A DNA stretch of 64,000 bases, from positions 13,927 to 77,926 of the forward strand of contig CAYLXK010000025.1 of the NCBI GenBank assembly GCA_964387685.1, given 5' to 3'. Positions 25,237 through 34,122 of this stretch are shown piece after piece. This DNA is from Bryobacter sp964387685. Lineage in GTDB: Bacteria; Acidobacteriota; Terriglobia; Bryobacterales; Bryobacteraceae. The first letter of the stretch is position 1; each line of letters starts with the position of its first letter. Both the position numbers and the translations under genes were made by a program. Under the pieces are notes generated by a model, which did not search any database, was not told where the DNA came from, and saw nothing but the letters and a program-made list of their open reading frames with translations.

Positions 25237-25288
25237 CTATGAAATAATACCGCCAGCACAGTTTGTGACACTAGCCCAGGGGGCACGC

Positions 25289-26572
25289 ATGCATTATCGG
25301 TCGAGCATCCTCGCTGTATTGACAGCTTTCACGTTCATGAGTTCCGTGGGGGCGCAAGAGCCCGCTCCAGGCGGAGGCGCAACGACGGGTGGAGGCGCAC
25401 CAGCACCCGCTGGGGGCGGAGTGACTACAGGGCCCGGCGGCGGAGGCGGTAGCGCTCCCGGGATCGGCAACCGGCCCACCAATCCATTTCCAAACGAACG
25501 GCAACAGCCAAATTTCGACACATTCGAGAATCGGCCGATCTTCCTGTCCGGCAAAGTCATGATGGAGGACGGCGGCGCCCCGCCCGATCCGGTGACGATT
25601 GAACGGCTGTGCGCGGGACGCGGCATGCCGGTTCCGGAAGCCTACACCGACTCCAAAGGCCGCTTCAGTTTTCAGGTAGGCCAGCGCATGGGTATGATGC
25701 CGGATGCAAGCATGGGCAGTTTAAACGACGACCCGTTTGCGAGCCGGCAGGCCGGCGGGGGGAGATCGATGAATCAGAATCAGCCTCGAGTGACGGAGCG
25801 GGAGCTGAATGGATGCGAGATTCGTGCGTCCCTGCCGGGGTTTCGATCGACGGTGGTGAATTTGGCTGGACGCCGGAGCCTGGACAATCCCGACATCGGG
25901 ACCATTATTCTCCGGCGGCTGGGCGACGTGAGCGGCTTCACGACCAGCGCCACCAGCATGATGGCTCCTAAAGACGCCAAGAAAGCGCTCGAAAAAGCCC
26001 GGGGGCTGCTGAAAAAGAATAAGGTTCCGGAAGCGCAAAAAGAATTGGAAAGCGCAGTTAGCTTGCATCCCAAGTATGCGGAGGCCTTCTATGAGTTGGG
26101 ACGCTTGCGGGTGATGCAAAACGACGCCGACGGCGCCCGCGGCATGTACGCGAAAGCAATCGAGGCGGACGACAAGTTCATAACCCCCTATCTGGGCATC
26201 GTGCAGCTGGACGCGCAGCAAAACAAGTGGCCCGAAGTCAAAGAACTCACCGAAAAGGTAATCAAGCTAAATCGCTACGATTTCCCGGCCGCGTTTTTCT
26301 ATGGGGCGGTGGCTTCTTACAACCTACGGGATGCCGAAGCGGCCGAGAAGCTTTGCCGTAACGGTATCGAAATCGACCAGTATCACCGGATTCCGAAGAT
26401 GGCGCATCTCCTGGGCGTATTGCTGGCGGACAAGCAGGATTTCCAAGGCGCGAGCGATCAATTGAAGGCCTACCTGCAATTCGCTCCGAAGGCCGCCGAT
26501 GCCGAGAATGTGAAGAAGCAGTTGGCGGACTTCCAAGGCCGGGTTGCGCAAGCGGGCCCGCGTCAGCCCTAG
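25289..26572 (+). CDS. secreted carboxypeptidase-regulatory-like/TPR protein
   Basis: The ATG at 25289 begins a signal peptide ending near VGAQ, so it is preferred to an open frame from 25106 that runs through another gene's control region. Then follow a Gly/Pro/Ala low-complexity stretch (about residues 25-75), a carboxypeptidase regulatory-like domain (SGKVMMEDGG, DSKGRFSFQV, SLDNPDIGTIIL) and TPR motifs (AQKELESAVSLHPKYAEAFYELGRL) to the C-terminus. It is likely exported and protein-binding. Convention suggests an envelope assembly role; no specific function is known. Confidence 0.75.
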   Translation: MHYRSSILAVLTAFTFMSSVGAQEPAPGGGATTGGGAPAPAGGGVTTGPGGGGGSAPGIGNRPTNPFPNERQQPNFDTFENRPIFLSGKVMMEDGGAPPDPVTIERLCAGRGMPVPEAYTDSKGRFSFQVGQRMGMMPDASMGSLNDDPFASRQAGGGRSMNQNQPRVTERELNGCEIRASLPGFRSTVVNLAGRRSLDNPDIGTIILRRLGDVSGFTTSATSMMAPKDAKKALEKARGLLKKNKVPEAQKELESAVSLHPKYAEAFYELGRLRVMQNDADGARGMYAKAIEADDKFITPYLGIVQLDAQQNKWPEVKELTEKVIKLNRYDFPAAFFYGAVASYNLRDAEAAEKLCRNGIEIDQYHRIPKMAHLLGVLLADKQDFQGASDQLKAYLQFAPKAADAENVKKQLADFQGRVAQAGPRQP

Positions 26573-26592
26573 GGCGAATCAAAGCCGAAATA

Positions 26593-26606
26593 CCCGCATA
26601 TGCGGG
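26593..26606. promoter_or_regulatory. 14-bp perfect palindrome CCCGCATATGCGGG
   Basis: A perfect 14-bp palindrome lies 21 bases past the TPR gene stop and 139 bp before the sensor-protein start. It could be an operator or the stem of a small hairpin. There is no T-run after it, so an intrinsic terminator is unlikely. Confidence 0.3.
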
Positions 26607-26744
26607 CAAGAAAACCCTCATACCCACGACGCGCATCTGGTGTAGCGGTGCCGATAGGAAAGACAGTACTGGAGGACTCTTTCCCGAAAAGTACCGTTGA
26701 GCCTTCTTGGCCCGGCGTCGCAGACTGGATGGGGAGAATTAGCG

Positions 26745-28763
26745 ATGGAGCGAGCCGATTTCGAGCAATGGAAACCGAAAGAAGTAGCGCGCCTGTTGGC
26801 GCTGGTGGAAACGGAAAGGCGCTACTACCAGGAAATCGTCGCTAATCTGCCGCTTAGCTTGGCCATTGTTAGCGCGGACGGAAAAGTGCTTTCTTCCAAT
26901 AGGCACTTCCGTCAAACCTTGGGCAAGAAGAACGATGAAGTGATGGGTCTGCCCATTGGCGAGGTTGCCAATCTTAAGGGATTGGCTGAAGTGGCCCAGC
27001 AAGTGGTGCGAACCGGGACGGCAGCGCCCCAATTGGATAGCACATGGGATCTGGGCGATCGGAGCCTGGACGTGAGGGTAGTCGCACAGCCGCTGCGGAA
27101 TTGGGAAGAAGATTCCGACTCCGAGGCGCTGCTGGTGCTTTTCGAACGGGGGAAAGACGCGAGCGAGGAACCCGTTTTGACGCTACGCGACCAGAAATCC
27201 CTGGCCGTAAGCGAAGACGTAGGGGCCATGCTGTGGGAAGCGGATTTATCGACAGGTAAGATCACGCATGTCAACGGACGGGCCGAGACGCTGTTCGGCT
27301 ACCCGGAAGCGGCTTGGCTGGAGAACGAAGGCCTATGGAGCGAGCGTGTGGCCGAAGACGACCGGGAGAGGGTAAAGCGTTTTTACCAGTCCCTTGGGCA
27401 ATCCGAGGCTTCGGAGTTGACGATCGAATTCATGGGGCGGCGCGCGGACGCCAGCGGCTTCGCGGTGCGGGAAAGCGTAAGAATCATTCGGGGCGAGGGG
27501 GGGAAAGCGCTTCGGCTGGTGGGGTGCACTAGCGACGTTACGGCGCGGCGAGAGGTGGAAGATCAGCATTCGCTGCACGTCAAGAGCGAGGCTCTTTACC
27601 GGTTGAGCGCTAAGTTGGCGCACGATTTGAACAACCTGCTGATGATCATTGCGGGTTATGGCGAAGAATTGAAAAACGCTCTGCCAAGCTCGAATCCGCT
27701 GCACAACGATATGCGGCAGATTCTGGAGGCGACCGAGCGGCTCTACACGCTCACGACGCAGCTGCAGACTTATACCCGGCGGCCCATTGTTTCCGCCGTA
27801 AGCACGCAGCTTGAGGCGATGCTGGGGGCGATGCGGGAGCGCTTGGCTGGGGCCTTAGGCGAGGGGATCACCCTAGAGACGCAATTTGCCGAAGGATTGG
27901 GGAAGGCCAAAGCGGACACCGCGCAAATCGAGCAGGCCCTCCTTGGCATATGCCAGCACCTCCGGCTGGAGATGGGAGGAGAGGGGCAAGTGCGGATTCT
28001 CGTTGCGCCGCACGCCGCCACCGAGTCGGTGGGTCAATCCAGCGGCATGGATTTTGGCGACTATGTGCGCATGTCGCTCACCCATTCCGGCTCACCGATG
28101 AGCAAGGAAGCGAAAGAGCGATTGCTGGAACCGTGGCTGTATTCGGAGGATTCCATCCGCGAGCTAAAGATGGGGCTGGCTTGGGCCTACCAGATCTTGA
28201 GGCAGTCCGGGGGCGACTTAAGAGTGGACGGCCGAACCTACCACGCCTACTTACCGGCGCTTTCCCAGGCCGAGCGGGAAGCCGAGCGCACGGCGGCAAT
28301 CGCGGCAGAGGCCGCCGCGGCGGTTACAGCAGCGGCGCCGCCTTTGAATTTGCCAACGGATGCCGAGACTACGCTGGAAACGATTTTGATCGTGGAAGAC
28401 GAGGGCGGAATTCGGGCGCTGGTACGAAAGATCCTTCGGCGGCAGGGTTATCACGTGCTGGAAGCCTCGAACGGCGAAGAAGCGTTAGATGTACTTCGGG
28501 AGCATGCGGGAACCATTGATCTGCTTTTGACGGATGTAATGATGCCGGGGATGAACGGTGTGGACCTGAGTTACCGCGCGGTGGAAGTGCAGCCGGCGAT
28601 CCGGGTTCTCTTTGTCAGCGGATACACCGACGAAAGTCTGCTGGAAGCCGGCAGATTTCCGCAGGGAACTGCTTTCCTGCAGAAGCCGTTCACGCTGGGA
28701 GGACTGTTGGGCAAGGTTCGAGAAGTTTTGGATGCCGGTCTGAGTAAGCGGGCAAGCCAGTAG
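26745..28763 (+). CDS. PAS-histidine kinase-receiver hybrid with degenerate ATPase domain
   Basis: A 672-aa protein starting at an ATG with GGGGAGA about nine bases upstream. It has two PAS regions (about 22-130 and 160-270), a HisKA-type dimerisation helix with the phosphoacceptor motif AHDLNNLL (H293), an ATPase-like domain and a C-terminal receiver with D597 in LLLTDVMMPGMNG. The ATP-lid motifs are degraded: the N-box Asn position reads CQHLRLEM, the G1 box reads THSGSPMS instead of DxGxGM, and G2 reads ELKMGLAW. It probably cannot bind ATP normally, so it may be a phosphotransfer or scaffold protein. Confidence 0.78.
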   Translation: MERADFEQWKPKEVARLLALVETERRYYQEIVANLPLSLAIVSADGKVLSSNRHFRQTLGKKNDEVMGLPIGEVANLKGLAEVAQQVVRTGTAAPQLDSTWDLGDRSLDVRVVAQPLRNWEEDSDSEALLVLFERGKDASEEPVLTLRDQKSLAVSEDVGAMLWEADLSTGKITHVNGRAETLFGYPEAAWLENEGLWSERVAEDDRERVKRFYQSLGQSEASELTIEFMGRRADASGFAVRESVRIIRGEGGKALRLVGCTSDVTARREVEDQHSLHVKSEALYRLSAKLAHDLNNLLMIIAGYGEELKNALPSSNPLHNDMRQILEATERLYTLTTQLQTYTRRPIVSAVSTQLEAMLGAMRERLAGALGEGITLETQFAEGLGKAKADTAQIEQALLGICQHLRLEMGGEGQVRILVAPHAATESVGQSSGMDFGDYVRMSLTHSGSPMSKEAKERLLEPWLYSEDSIRELKMGLAWAYQILRQSGGDLRVDGRTYHAYLPALSQAEREAERTAAIAAEAAAAVTAAAPPLNLPTDAETTLETILIVEDEGGIRALVRKILRRQGYHVLEASNGEEALDVLREHAGTIDLLLTDVMMPGMNGVDLSYRAVEVQPAIRVLFVSGYTDESLLEAGRFPQGTAFLQKPFTLGGLLGKVREVLDAGLSKRASQ

Positions 28764-28801
28764 GGGCCGGGCGCGTTGGGCGCGATAATGGTGAGGCCGG
28801 T

Positions 28802-29269
28802 ATGGAGAAGCTCTTATTAGCGCGCGCCGTGGAGCTAGCGCTTGAAAACGTGCGGGCGAGGTCTGGCGGGCCTTTCGGCGCCGTGATCACGCGCGCGGGC
28901 GCCGTGATCGCTGAGGGCATTAATCGGGTAACGCTGGACTGCGACCCTACCGCGCATGCCGAGATCGTGGCGATTCGCGAGGCCGCGCGGCGCTTGAACT
29001 CGTTTGAGCTGCGCAAGTGCGTAATCTATTCCAGTTGCGAACCGTGTCCCATGTGTTTGGCAGCAATCTACTGGGCGCGTATGGAGGCGATTTATTTCGC
29101 CGCTTCGCGCGACGAAGCCGCTGAGGCGGGTTTTGACGATCGATTCCTCTATGCGGAGATTCCTAAGGCGTTGGGCGACCGGCAGATCCTGATCGAGCGC
29201 GTGCAAATTCCGGAAGCGCTTCAGCCCTTCGAGGCATGGAACCAGGACCATGGAAAAATTCACTATTGA
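28802..29269 (+). CDS. guanine deaminase-type nucleoside deaminase
   Basis: A 155-aa cytidine/deoxycytidylate-deaminase-fold protein. The zinc site is HAE near residue 43 (TAHAEIVAIREAA) and PCPMC near 81-85. The C-terminal sequence (FDDRFLYAEI, PFEAWNQ) matches small GuaD-type guanine deaminases, which convert guanine to xanthine. It overlaps the next gene by 20 bp. The neighbouring purine permease supports purine salvage. Confidence 0.8.
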   Translation: MEKLLLARAVELALENVRARSGGPFGAVITRAGAVIAEGINRVTLDCDPTAHAEIVAIREAARRLNSFELRKCVIYSSCEPCPMCLAAIYWARMEAIYFAASRDEAAEAGFDDRFLYAEIPKALGDRQILIERVQIPEALQPFEAWNQDHGKIHY

Positions 29270-30323
29270 GCCCGCGCCGCGCTGGCCGGTCCACGTATTT
29301 TACGGGGGAGCTCACCTGTTTCGGCGGGGCATCTTTCATAAGTTGGGAAGATGGGCGCTGGCGATGCCGCAAGCGGCGGCGGCGCCAGCCCGCGTAAGGG
29401 AAAAACTCCAAAACGAACCCATCGAAGACTTTCGCATCGATTTCGAGGACGGCTTCGGGTTTCGGGCGGAAATGGAGGAAGACGAAGCGGCAAGTAAGGC
29501 CGGGCAAGAATTCGCCGCCTGCGCATTGCATGGGGAATTGCCGCTGCGGATTGGCCTTCGGTTGAAGTGCGACCTGCCGAGGGCATGGCGGACACTGGAA
29601 AGCTTCCTCACCGCCGGGTTAGGCGAAGGATTTCCCGCCACATTCGTGATTACGCAACCAAAACTGCAAGGTCCCGAAGAGGCCCGACGCTGGCGGGAAC
29701 TATTGGAAAGGGCCGAAGCGCACTTCGGATTGCCCGCCCTTACACTGCGCCATGAGATTCTGATCGAGGATCCGCGGGCAACCCGAACGCTGCCGGAGAT
29801 CGCCGCCGCCTGTGAAAACCGTCTGGAGGCGGCGCATTTTGGGGCATACGACTATCTGAGTTCACTGGGCGTTCCTTTTCCCGCACAAGGGCTATCCCAT
29901 CCCTATGCCATTCAGGCCCGGCACCGCATGCTGGAAGTGTTCTCACCGCTTAAAGTTCCCGTCAGCGACGGGGCCTATAACGAATTGCCGACCGGGGCCG
30001 AAGCGGCCGGGATCGACCGCGCGTTACTCGGCCATGAGGAGCAGGTGAGGAGAGCGCTCGCGGAGGGTATCTTTTGTGGGTGGGACCTCCATCCCGGCCA
30101 GTTGCTTTCCCGCTACCGCGCGCTATTTGGGTACTTCGAGAGGCATGTGGACGAGGCCTTGCAACGTTACCGCGCCTTTCTTGACGCCGAAACCAAGGCC
30201 AGAGTCAGCGGGACGACATTCGACGATGCCGCCACCGTGCAAGGCTTACGTGTGTTTCTTGCGCGCGGCATTTGCTCGGGCGCGCTGCCCCTGGATCTTT
30301 TAAACTCGGATGCAGCTACATGA
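29250..30323 (+). CDS. HpcH/citrate lyase-like TIM-barrel protein (DUF6986-like)
   Basis: A 357-aa protein resembling the DUF6986 group. Visible landmarks are FRIDFEDGFGF (about residues 61-71), LRHEILIEDP, ENRLEAAHFGAYDYLSSLG, HPYAIQARHRML, SDGAYNELPTG and GWDLHPGQLLSRY. These recall HpcH/HpaI aldolase and citrate lyase beta-subunit barrels with acidic metal ligands. The substrate is unknown. It overlaps the guanine deaminase by 20 bp and the permease by ATGA, so it is probably part of the same purine-related operon. Confidence 0.6.
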   Translation: MEKFTIEPAPRWPVHVFYGGAHLFRRGIFHKLGRWALAMPQAAAAPARVREKLQNEPIEDFRIDFEDGFGFRAEMEEDEAASKAGQEFAACALHGELPLRIGLRLKCDLPRAWRTLESFLTAGLGEGFPATFVITQPKLQGPEEARRWRELLERAEAHFGLPALTLRHEILIEDPRATRTLPEIAAACENRLEAAHFGAYDYLSSLGVPFPAQGLSHPYAIQARHRMLEVFSPLKVPVSDGAYNELPTGAEAAGIDRALLGHEEQVRRALAEGIFCGWDLHPGQLLSRYRALFGYFERHVDEALQRYRAFLDAETKARVSGTTFDDAATVQGLRVFLARGICSGALPLDLLNSDAAT

Positions 30324-31354
30324 GTCGAGTATTCGCGGTTCTGCTTCTTTGTGCCTTTAGCTGTGTGGGACAAAAACCCATACCGATCAAGGTTGTTGTG
30401 GTGACCATGTTCGAGCGGGGTGAAGACAGCGGGGACGCTCCGGGGGAGTTCCAACTGTGGGTGGAGCGGGAAAAGCTCACGCGCCGTCTGGCGTTTCCGC
30501 AGGGTTTTCGGGATCTGCGGACCAATGGGGACGGCGTGCTGGCCATTTGCACGGGCGTGGGAACGGCTAAGGCAGCCGCATCGATTATGGCGCTGGGCCT
30601 AGACCCGCGCTTCGATTTGACGAAAGCTTACTGGATCGTGGCGGGGATTGCGGGCGTGGACCCGGCCGATGCTTCGCTGGGCTCGGCGGCCTGGGCGACT
30701 TGGGTAGTGGACGGAGACCTTGGGCATGAAATCGACGCGCGGGAAATTCCGCCGGGCTGGAAAACCGGGTTTGTGCCGCTGCGCAAAGCAACGCCGTATG
30801 AGCTTCCAGTCCGCGAACCAAACGAGGGCGAGGCATACCGGCTAAATCCGAAATTGGTGGACTGGGCTTTCCGGCTAACGCAAAACGTCGCACTGGGTGA
30901 TACGCCCGCGCTCCAGGAACGGCGCGCCTTGATGAAAGGCCTGCCTAACGCGCAGAGGCCACCATTCGTCTTGAAGGGCGATACCCTACAATCTTCAACC
31001 TTCTGGCACGGCAAGCTGCTGAATGAGTGGGCAAACGATTGGGTTGGCTGCCATAGCCAAGGGCGGGCAAATTATGTGACGACGGCCATGGAGGACACAG
31101 GGACGCTGCAGTCTCTTAGCTTCCTGGCCAAGGCGGGCCGCGTTGACATCGAACGTGTGCTGGTGCTGCGCACGGCTTCGAATTTCGACAGCCAAAGGCC
31201 ACAAATCAGCGCGGCGGAATCCTTGGCGGAGAACAAGGCGGGCGGTTATGCAGGCTTCCTTCCGGCGGTAGAGAGCGCCTGGAAGGTGGGGTCAGTGGTG
31301 GTGCGGGAACTGGCTGGGAACTGGAAGAAGTGGAAAGACAGGGTGCCCGAGTGA
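30320..31354 (+). CDS. purine nucleoside permease (NUP family)
   Basis: A 344-aa protein with a signal-like N-terminus (VFAVLLLCAFSCVG) starting at the ATG at 30320, which overlaps the upstream stop (ATGA). The NUP-family hallmarks are FQLWVERE, the ICTGVGTAKAAASIMALG stretch, WIVAGIAGVDP, DTLQSSTFWHG and SQGRANYVTTAMEDTG. NUP proteins are purine nucleoside transport or binding proteins with a phosphorylase-like fold. Gene context with guanine deaminase fits. Despite its family name it has no obvious multi-pass membrane domain, so it may act as a periplasmic binding or processing protein. Confidence 0.75.
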   Translation: MSRVFAVLLLCAFSCVGQKPIPIKVVVVTMFERGEDSGDAPGEFQLWVEREKLTRRLAFPQGFRDLRTNGDGVLAICTGVGTAKAAASIMALGLDPRFDLTKAYWIVAGIAGVDPADASLGSAAWATWVVDGDLGHEIDAREIPPGWKTGFVPLRKATPYELPVREPNEGEAYRLNPKLVDWAFRLTQNVALGDTPALQERRALMKGLPNAQRPPFVLKGDTLQSSTFWHGKLLNEWANDWVGCHSQGRANYVTTAMEDTGTLQSLSFLAKAGRVDIERVLVLRTASNFDSQRPQISAAESLAENKAGGYAGFLPAVESAWKVGSVVVRELAGNWKKWKDRVPE

Positions 31355-32238
31355 GGCGGGCGATGCTGACTCGGCGGGGCATGGGAGCGCTGGCGGCTGG
31401 GACGGCGCTTTCTTGTGGTCGCTCCTTACGCCCAATCGCGGGTTCCAAAGAAGGCGCCGAGGGGGTATTGATCGGTGAGATTGCGGCTTTGCTATTGGAG
31501 CGAAAGCTGAAAGTGAAGGTGGAGCGGCGACTGGCGTTGGGGAACACTTCCACCCTGTTCCAAGCTATCCAGAATGGCGATGTACATTTCTACACGGAGT
31601 ATGCGCGGCAGGGATTTCACGTCTTTTTTAAGACGGAAGATCCCATGGATACGGCAATGTCCGACCGGAAACTAGAAGAGCTGTTTCGACGGAATGCCAA
31701 CTCTTCGTGGCTGCCGCCTTTGGGCTTTGAAAGCAACACGATCGTGCTGGTGCGCGCCGACGATCCTGCGTTTGCGGGCTTTTCCAACTTGTCCGAAGCC
31801 GCACAGGCAAAGGAGGCCTGGACGCTGGGATTCAGCAGCGAGTTCGCCCAGAGCCCAGACGGCTATTCCAATTTGAAGAATGTGTACCAGTTGGCCGAGA
31901 AGCGTGCGCCGCGCATTGAGCCACTGGGGCAACTTTACTTTGGCCTAAAGGAAAATCGCATTCAGCTGCTCATTACGACCTCGACGGATCCCTTGGCGCG
32001 CGACCGAAGCTACCGGGTATTGGCGGATGACAAGGCCGCGTTTACGCGAAACCGCGCTTCTCTTTTGGCGCACGGGCCCCTAAGCGAAGATCATCCGGAT
32101 TTTTTGGCGACGTTGAAGATGCTAAGTGGCCGCATTAGCAACGAAGAAATCGTTCGCCTTAACGGCGAGATTTTGCTAAAGAAACGTGCCATCCCGGAAG
32201 TGGCGGCGGAATGGCTGAACGCGTCACAGATAGCCTAA
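31351..32238 (+). CDS. OpuAC/ProX-like solute-binding lipoprotein
   Basis: The GTG at 31351 overlaps the permease stop (GTGA); a later ATG at 31363 is also possible. The N-terminus carries two Arg pairs and a lipobox-like ALSC near residue 22. The fold resembles glycine betaine/osmoprotectant binding proteins: LIGEIAALLLERKLKVKVERR, NGDVHFYTEYARQG and RNRASLLAHGPLSEDHPDFL. No ABC permease or ATPase gene is adjacent. Whether it binds betaine or a purine-related ligand is open. Confidence 0.65.
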   Translation: MRRAMLTRRGMGALAAGTALSCGRSLRPIAGSKEGAEGVLIGEIAALLLERKLKVKVERRLALGNTSTLFQAIQNGDVHFYTEYARQGFHVFFKTEDPMDTAMSDRKLEELFRRNANSSWLPPLGFESNTIVLVRADDPAFAGFSNLSEAAQAKEAWTLGFSSEFAQSPDGYSNLKNVYQLAEKRAPRIEPLGQLYFGLKENRIQLLITTSTDPLARDRSYRVLADDKAAFTRNRASLLAHGPLSEDHPDFLATLKMLSGRISNEEIVRLNGEILLKKRAIPEVAAEWLNASQIA

Positions 32239-32242
32239 GGGC

Positions 32243-33145
32243 CTAGTGGTGCGCGCTAGGTTTGGGGGCTGCGTGGGAGGCGTCGGGCTTGGCGTGTCCG
32301 TCTTGCGCGCCGTGTCCTACTTCATGTCCCGCGTCATGTCCACTATCATGACCACTGTCCCCGTGCCCCTTCGCCGCTCCTGCTTTTTCTTCGGCGGCAA
32401 GTTTGGCAAGTTCTTCGGGGGTGGGAGCCATGTATTGAACGATGATGCTGATGCGCCTGTTCTTGGGAGCGTTCGGGTCCTTTGCCTCCACCAAGCGCTG
32501 ATCGGCAAAGCCGCGGACCTGTTTAATTTGATCTGGGCGCAAGCCGCTGTCATTCATCAGGCGGCGGGCGCTATTGGCGCGGTCCGCGGAGAGTTCCCAA
32601 TTCCCATAGCTGCCGTCGTGGGAGAAGGGTTTGGCGTCGGTGTGGCCTTCAATTACGATCGTGTTGGGAAGCTTGGCCAATTCCGCGCTCATTTTTTGTA
32701 GAAGTTCTTTGCCAAAACCGCTCGGGCTGGCACTACCGGATTGGAAGAACATGCCGCCCTCTTTTTCCATGAGCTCAATCCGCAGACCTTCTCCGGTGAC
32801 CGTCATGCTGACGTGGTCGCGAATCTGCTTGAAGTCGGGCAACTGCTTCATCGCGCTCTGAATCTTGTCTTTGAGGGCCGGCATGTCGTCTTTGGAGATG
32901 GTGATCTGCTCCCCGTCGCCGGTGACGCCGGTACCCGATTGTTTCTTGAAGCCCTGCGGGTCGCGAAAGTACCCGCTCACAGCAGATTTGACTTTTTCCG
33001 AAGAGCCCATCAGCCACATGACCATGAAGAAGGCCATCATGGCGGTAACGAAATCCGCATACGCGACTTTCCAGGCGCCGCCATGGTGCCCGTGGGCGTG
33101 GATTTTTTTCTTGATGACGTAGATCGGCTGTTCTTTAGACTCCAT
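32243..33145 (-). CDS. motB: flagellar motor protein MotB with His-rich C-terminal tail
   Basis: A 300-aa MotB. The ATG at 33145 is preferred to the open frame from 33361, which lies inside motA. One membrane helix at about 29-46 carries the proton-binding Asp31 (ADFVTAMMAFF). The periplasmic OmpA-like peptidoglycan-binding domain includes VIEGHTDAKPF and LSADRANSARR. Residues 261-300 form an unusual tail with nine His, many spaced four apart. Motor stators normally lack this. The gene follows motA by 4 bp. Confidence 0.9.
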   Translation of the reverse strand: MESKEQPIYVIKKKIHAHGHHGGAWKVAYADFVTAMMAFFMVMWLMGSSEKVKSAVSGYFRDPQGFKKQSGTGVTGDGEQITISKDDMPALKDKIQSAMKQLPDFKQIRDHVSMTVTGEGLRIELMEKEGGMFFQSGSASPSGFGKELLQKMSAELAKLPNTIVIEGHTDAKPFSHDGSYGNWELSADRANSARRLMNDSGLRPDQIKQVRGFADQRLVEAKDPNAPKNRRISIIVQYMAPTPEELAKLAAEEKAGAAKGHGDSGHDSGHDAGHEVGHGAQDGHAKPDASHAAPKPSAHH

Positions 33146-33149
33146 TGGG

Positions 33150-34010
33150 TTATTTGCCTCCGCCGCCTTTGACCTTTTGTTCCATTTCCTTGAAGCTGGG
33201 GCGGACGTGAGGTGGGATAGAGCGGCGTGCCATTTCCACCGCGAGCAGCGGAGCGGCGCCCTTGATAAAGGCAGCCACGCCCGCACGGACGGCGTGCATG
33301 AATTCGATCTCGCCGTCGTTGATTTTTTGCATGTTGCTGGCAAGCGGACCGAAGACGCCATAGCAAAACAAGATGCCGAGAAAGGTGCCGACCAGCGCGG
33401 CGGCGACGTGCTCGCCGATTTGTTCGGGTGGACCGCCTAAGCTGCCCATTGTGATTACGACGCCTAGCACCGCGGCCACAATTCCCATGCCCGGTAAGGC
33501 GTCGGCCGTTTCCTTCAAGGCCGAGACGGGCTGTTCCAGCTCATGCTTCATGATGTCGATATCGCACTCCATCGACTGTTCAATCTCGAACTGGCTAATC
33601 CCGCCGGCAATGGAGGTGCGTAAGCTATCGCATACGAAATCGAGCAGATGATGATTCGACATGAAAATCTTGTGCTGGCTAAAGACTTGGCTTTGCTTGG
33701 GATTCTCAATGTCGCCTTCCAGCTTCTGCAGGCCGTTCTTGCGGCCATGATTGAAGACGTCGGCGAGCGCCTTCAGCGTGTCCAAATAGGCGTTCTTGTT
33801 GTACGGGCTACCCTTCAAGATGCCGAGAAGGCCTTTGACGACGCTTAACACCGTCGGCAAAGGATTGGCCACCAACATACTCCCAATCGCCGCACCGAAA
33901 ATGACGACCATTTCGGCGGGCTGCCAAAGTACGGGGAACTTGCCGTGCGACATCGCGTACCCGCCCGCGACGGCACCTAAGACTAAGACGATTCCAATGA
34001 TTGCAAACAT
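33150..34010 (-). CDS. motA: flagellar motor stator protein MotA
   Basis: MotA forms the proton channel of the flagellar stator with MotB. Four membrane helices are visible at the N-terminus and in the C-terminal half (LPGMGIVAAVLGVVITMGSL, ALVGTFLGILFCYGVFGPLA), and the cytoplasmic loop carries charged residues. The ATG at 34010 gives the usual MFAIIGI start; a GTG at 34034 is also open and no strong RBS decides. It is the first gene of the motAB pair, with no other flagellar gene nearby. Confidence 0.9.
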   Translation of the reverse strand: MFAIIGIVLVLGAVAGGYAMSHGKFPVLWQPAEMVVIFGAAIGSMLVANPLPTVLSVVKGLLGILKGSPYNKNAYLDTLKALADVFNHGRKNGLQKLEGDIENPKQSQVFSQHKIFMSNHHLLDFVCDSLRTSIAGGISQFEIEQSMECDIDIMKHELEQPVSALKETADALPGMGIVAAVLGVVITMGSLGGPPEQIGEHVAAALVGTFLGILFCYGVFGPLASNMQKINDGEIEFMHAVRAGVAAFIKGAAPLLAVEMARRSIPPHVRPSFKEMEQKVKGGGGK

Positions 34011-34122
34011 CGCTCTAATGCCATATCGGCGCACAAAGAGAGGGCGAGAGTTTTGTAACAGAATCTTCCAGATTCTTAATCGGGTCGGGATCGAGAGGCG
34101 GAAATGCCGCGGCGGGCCGCGC

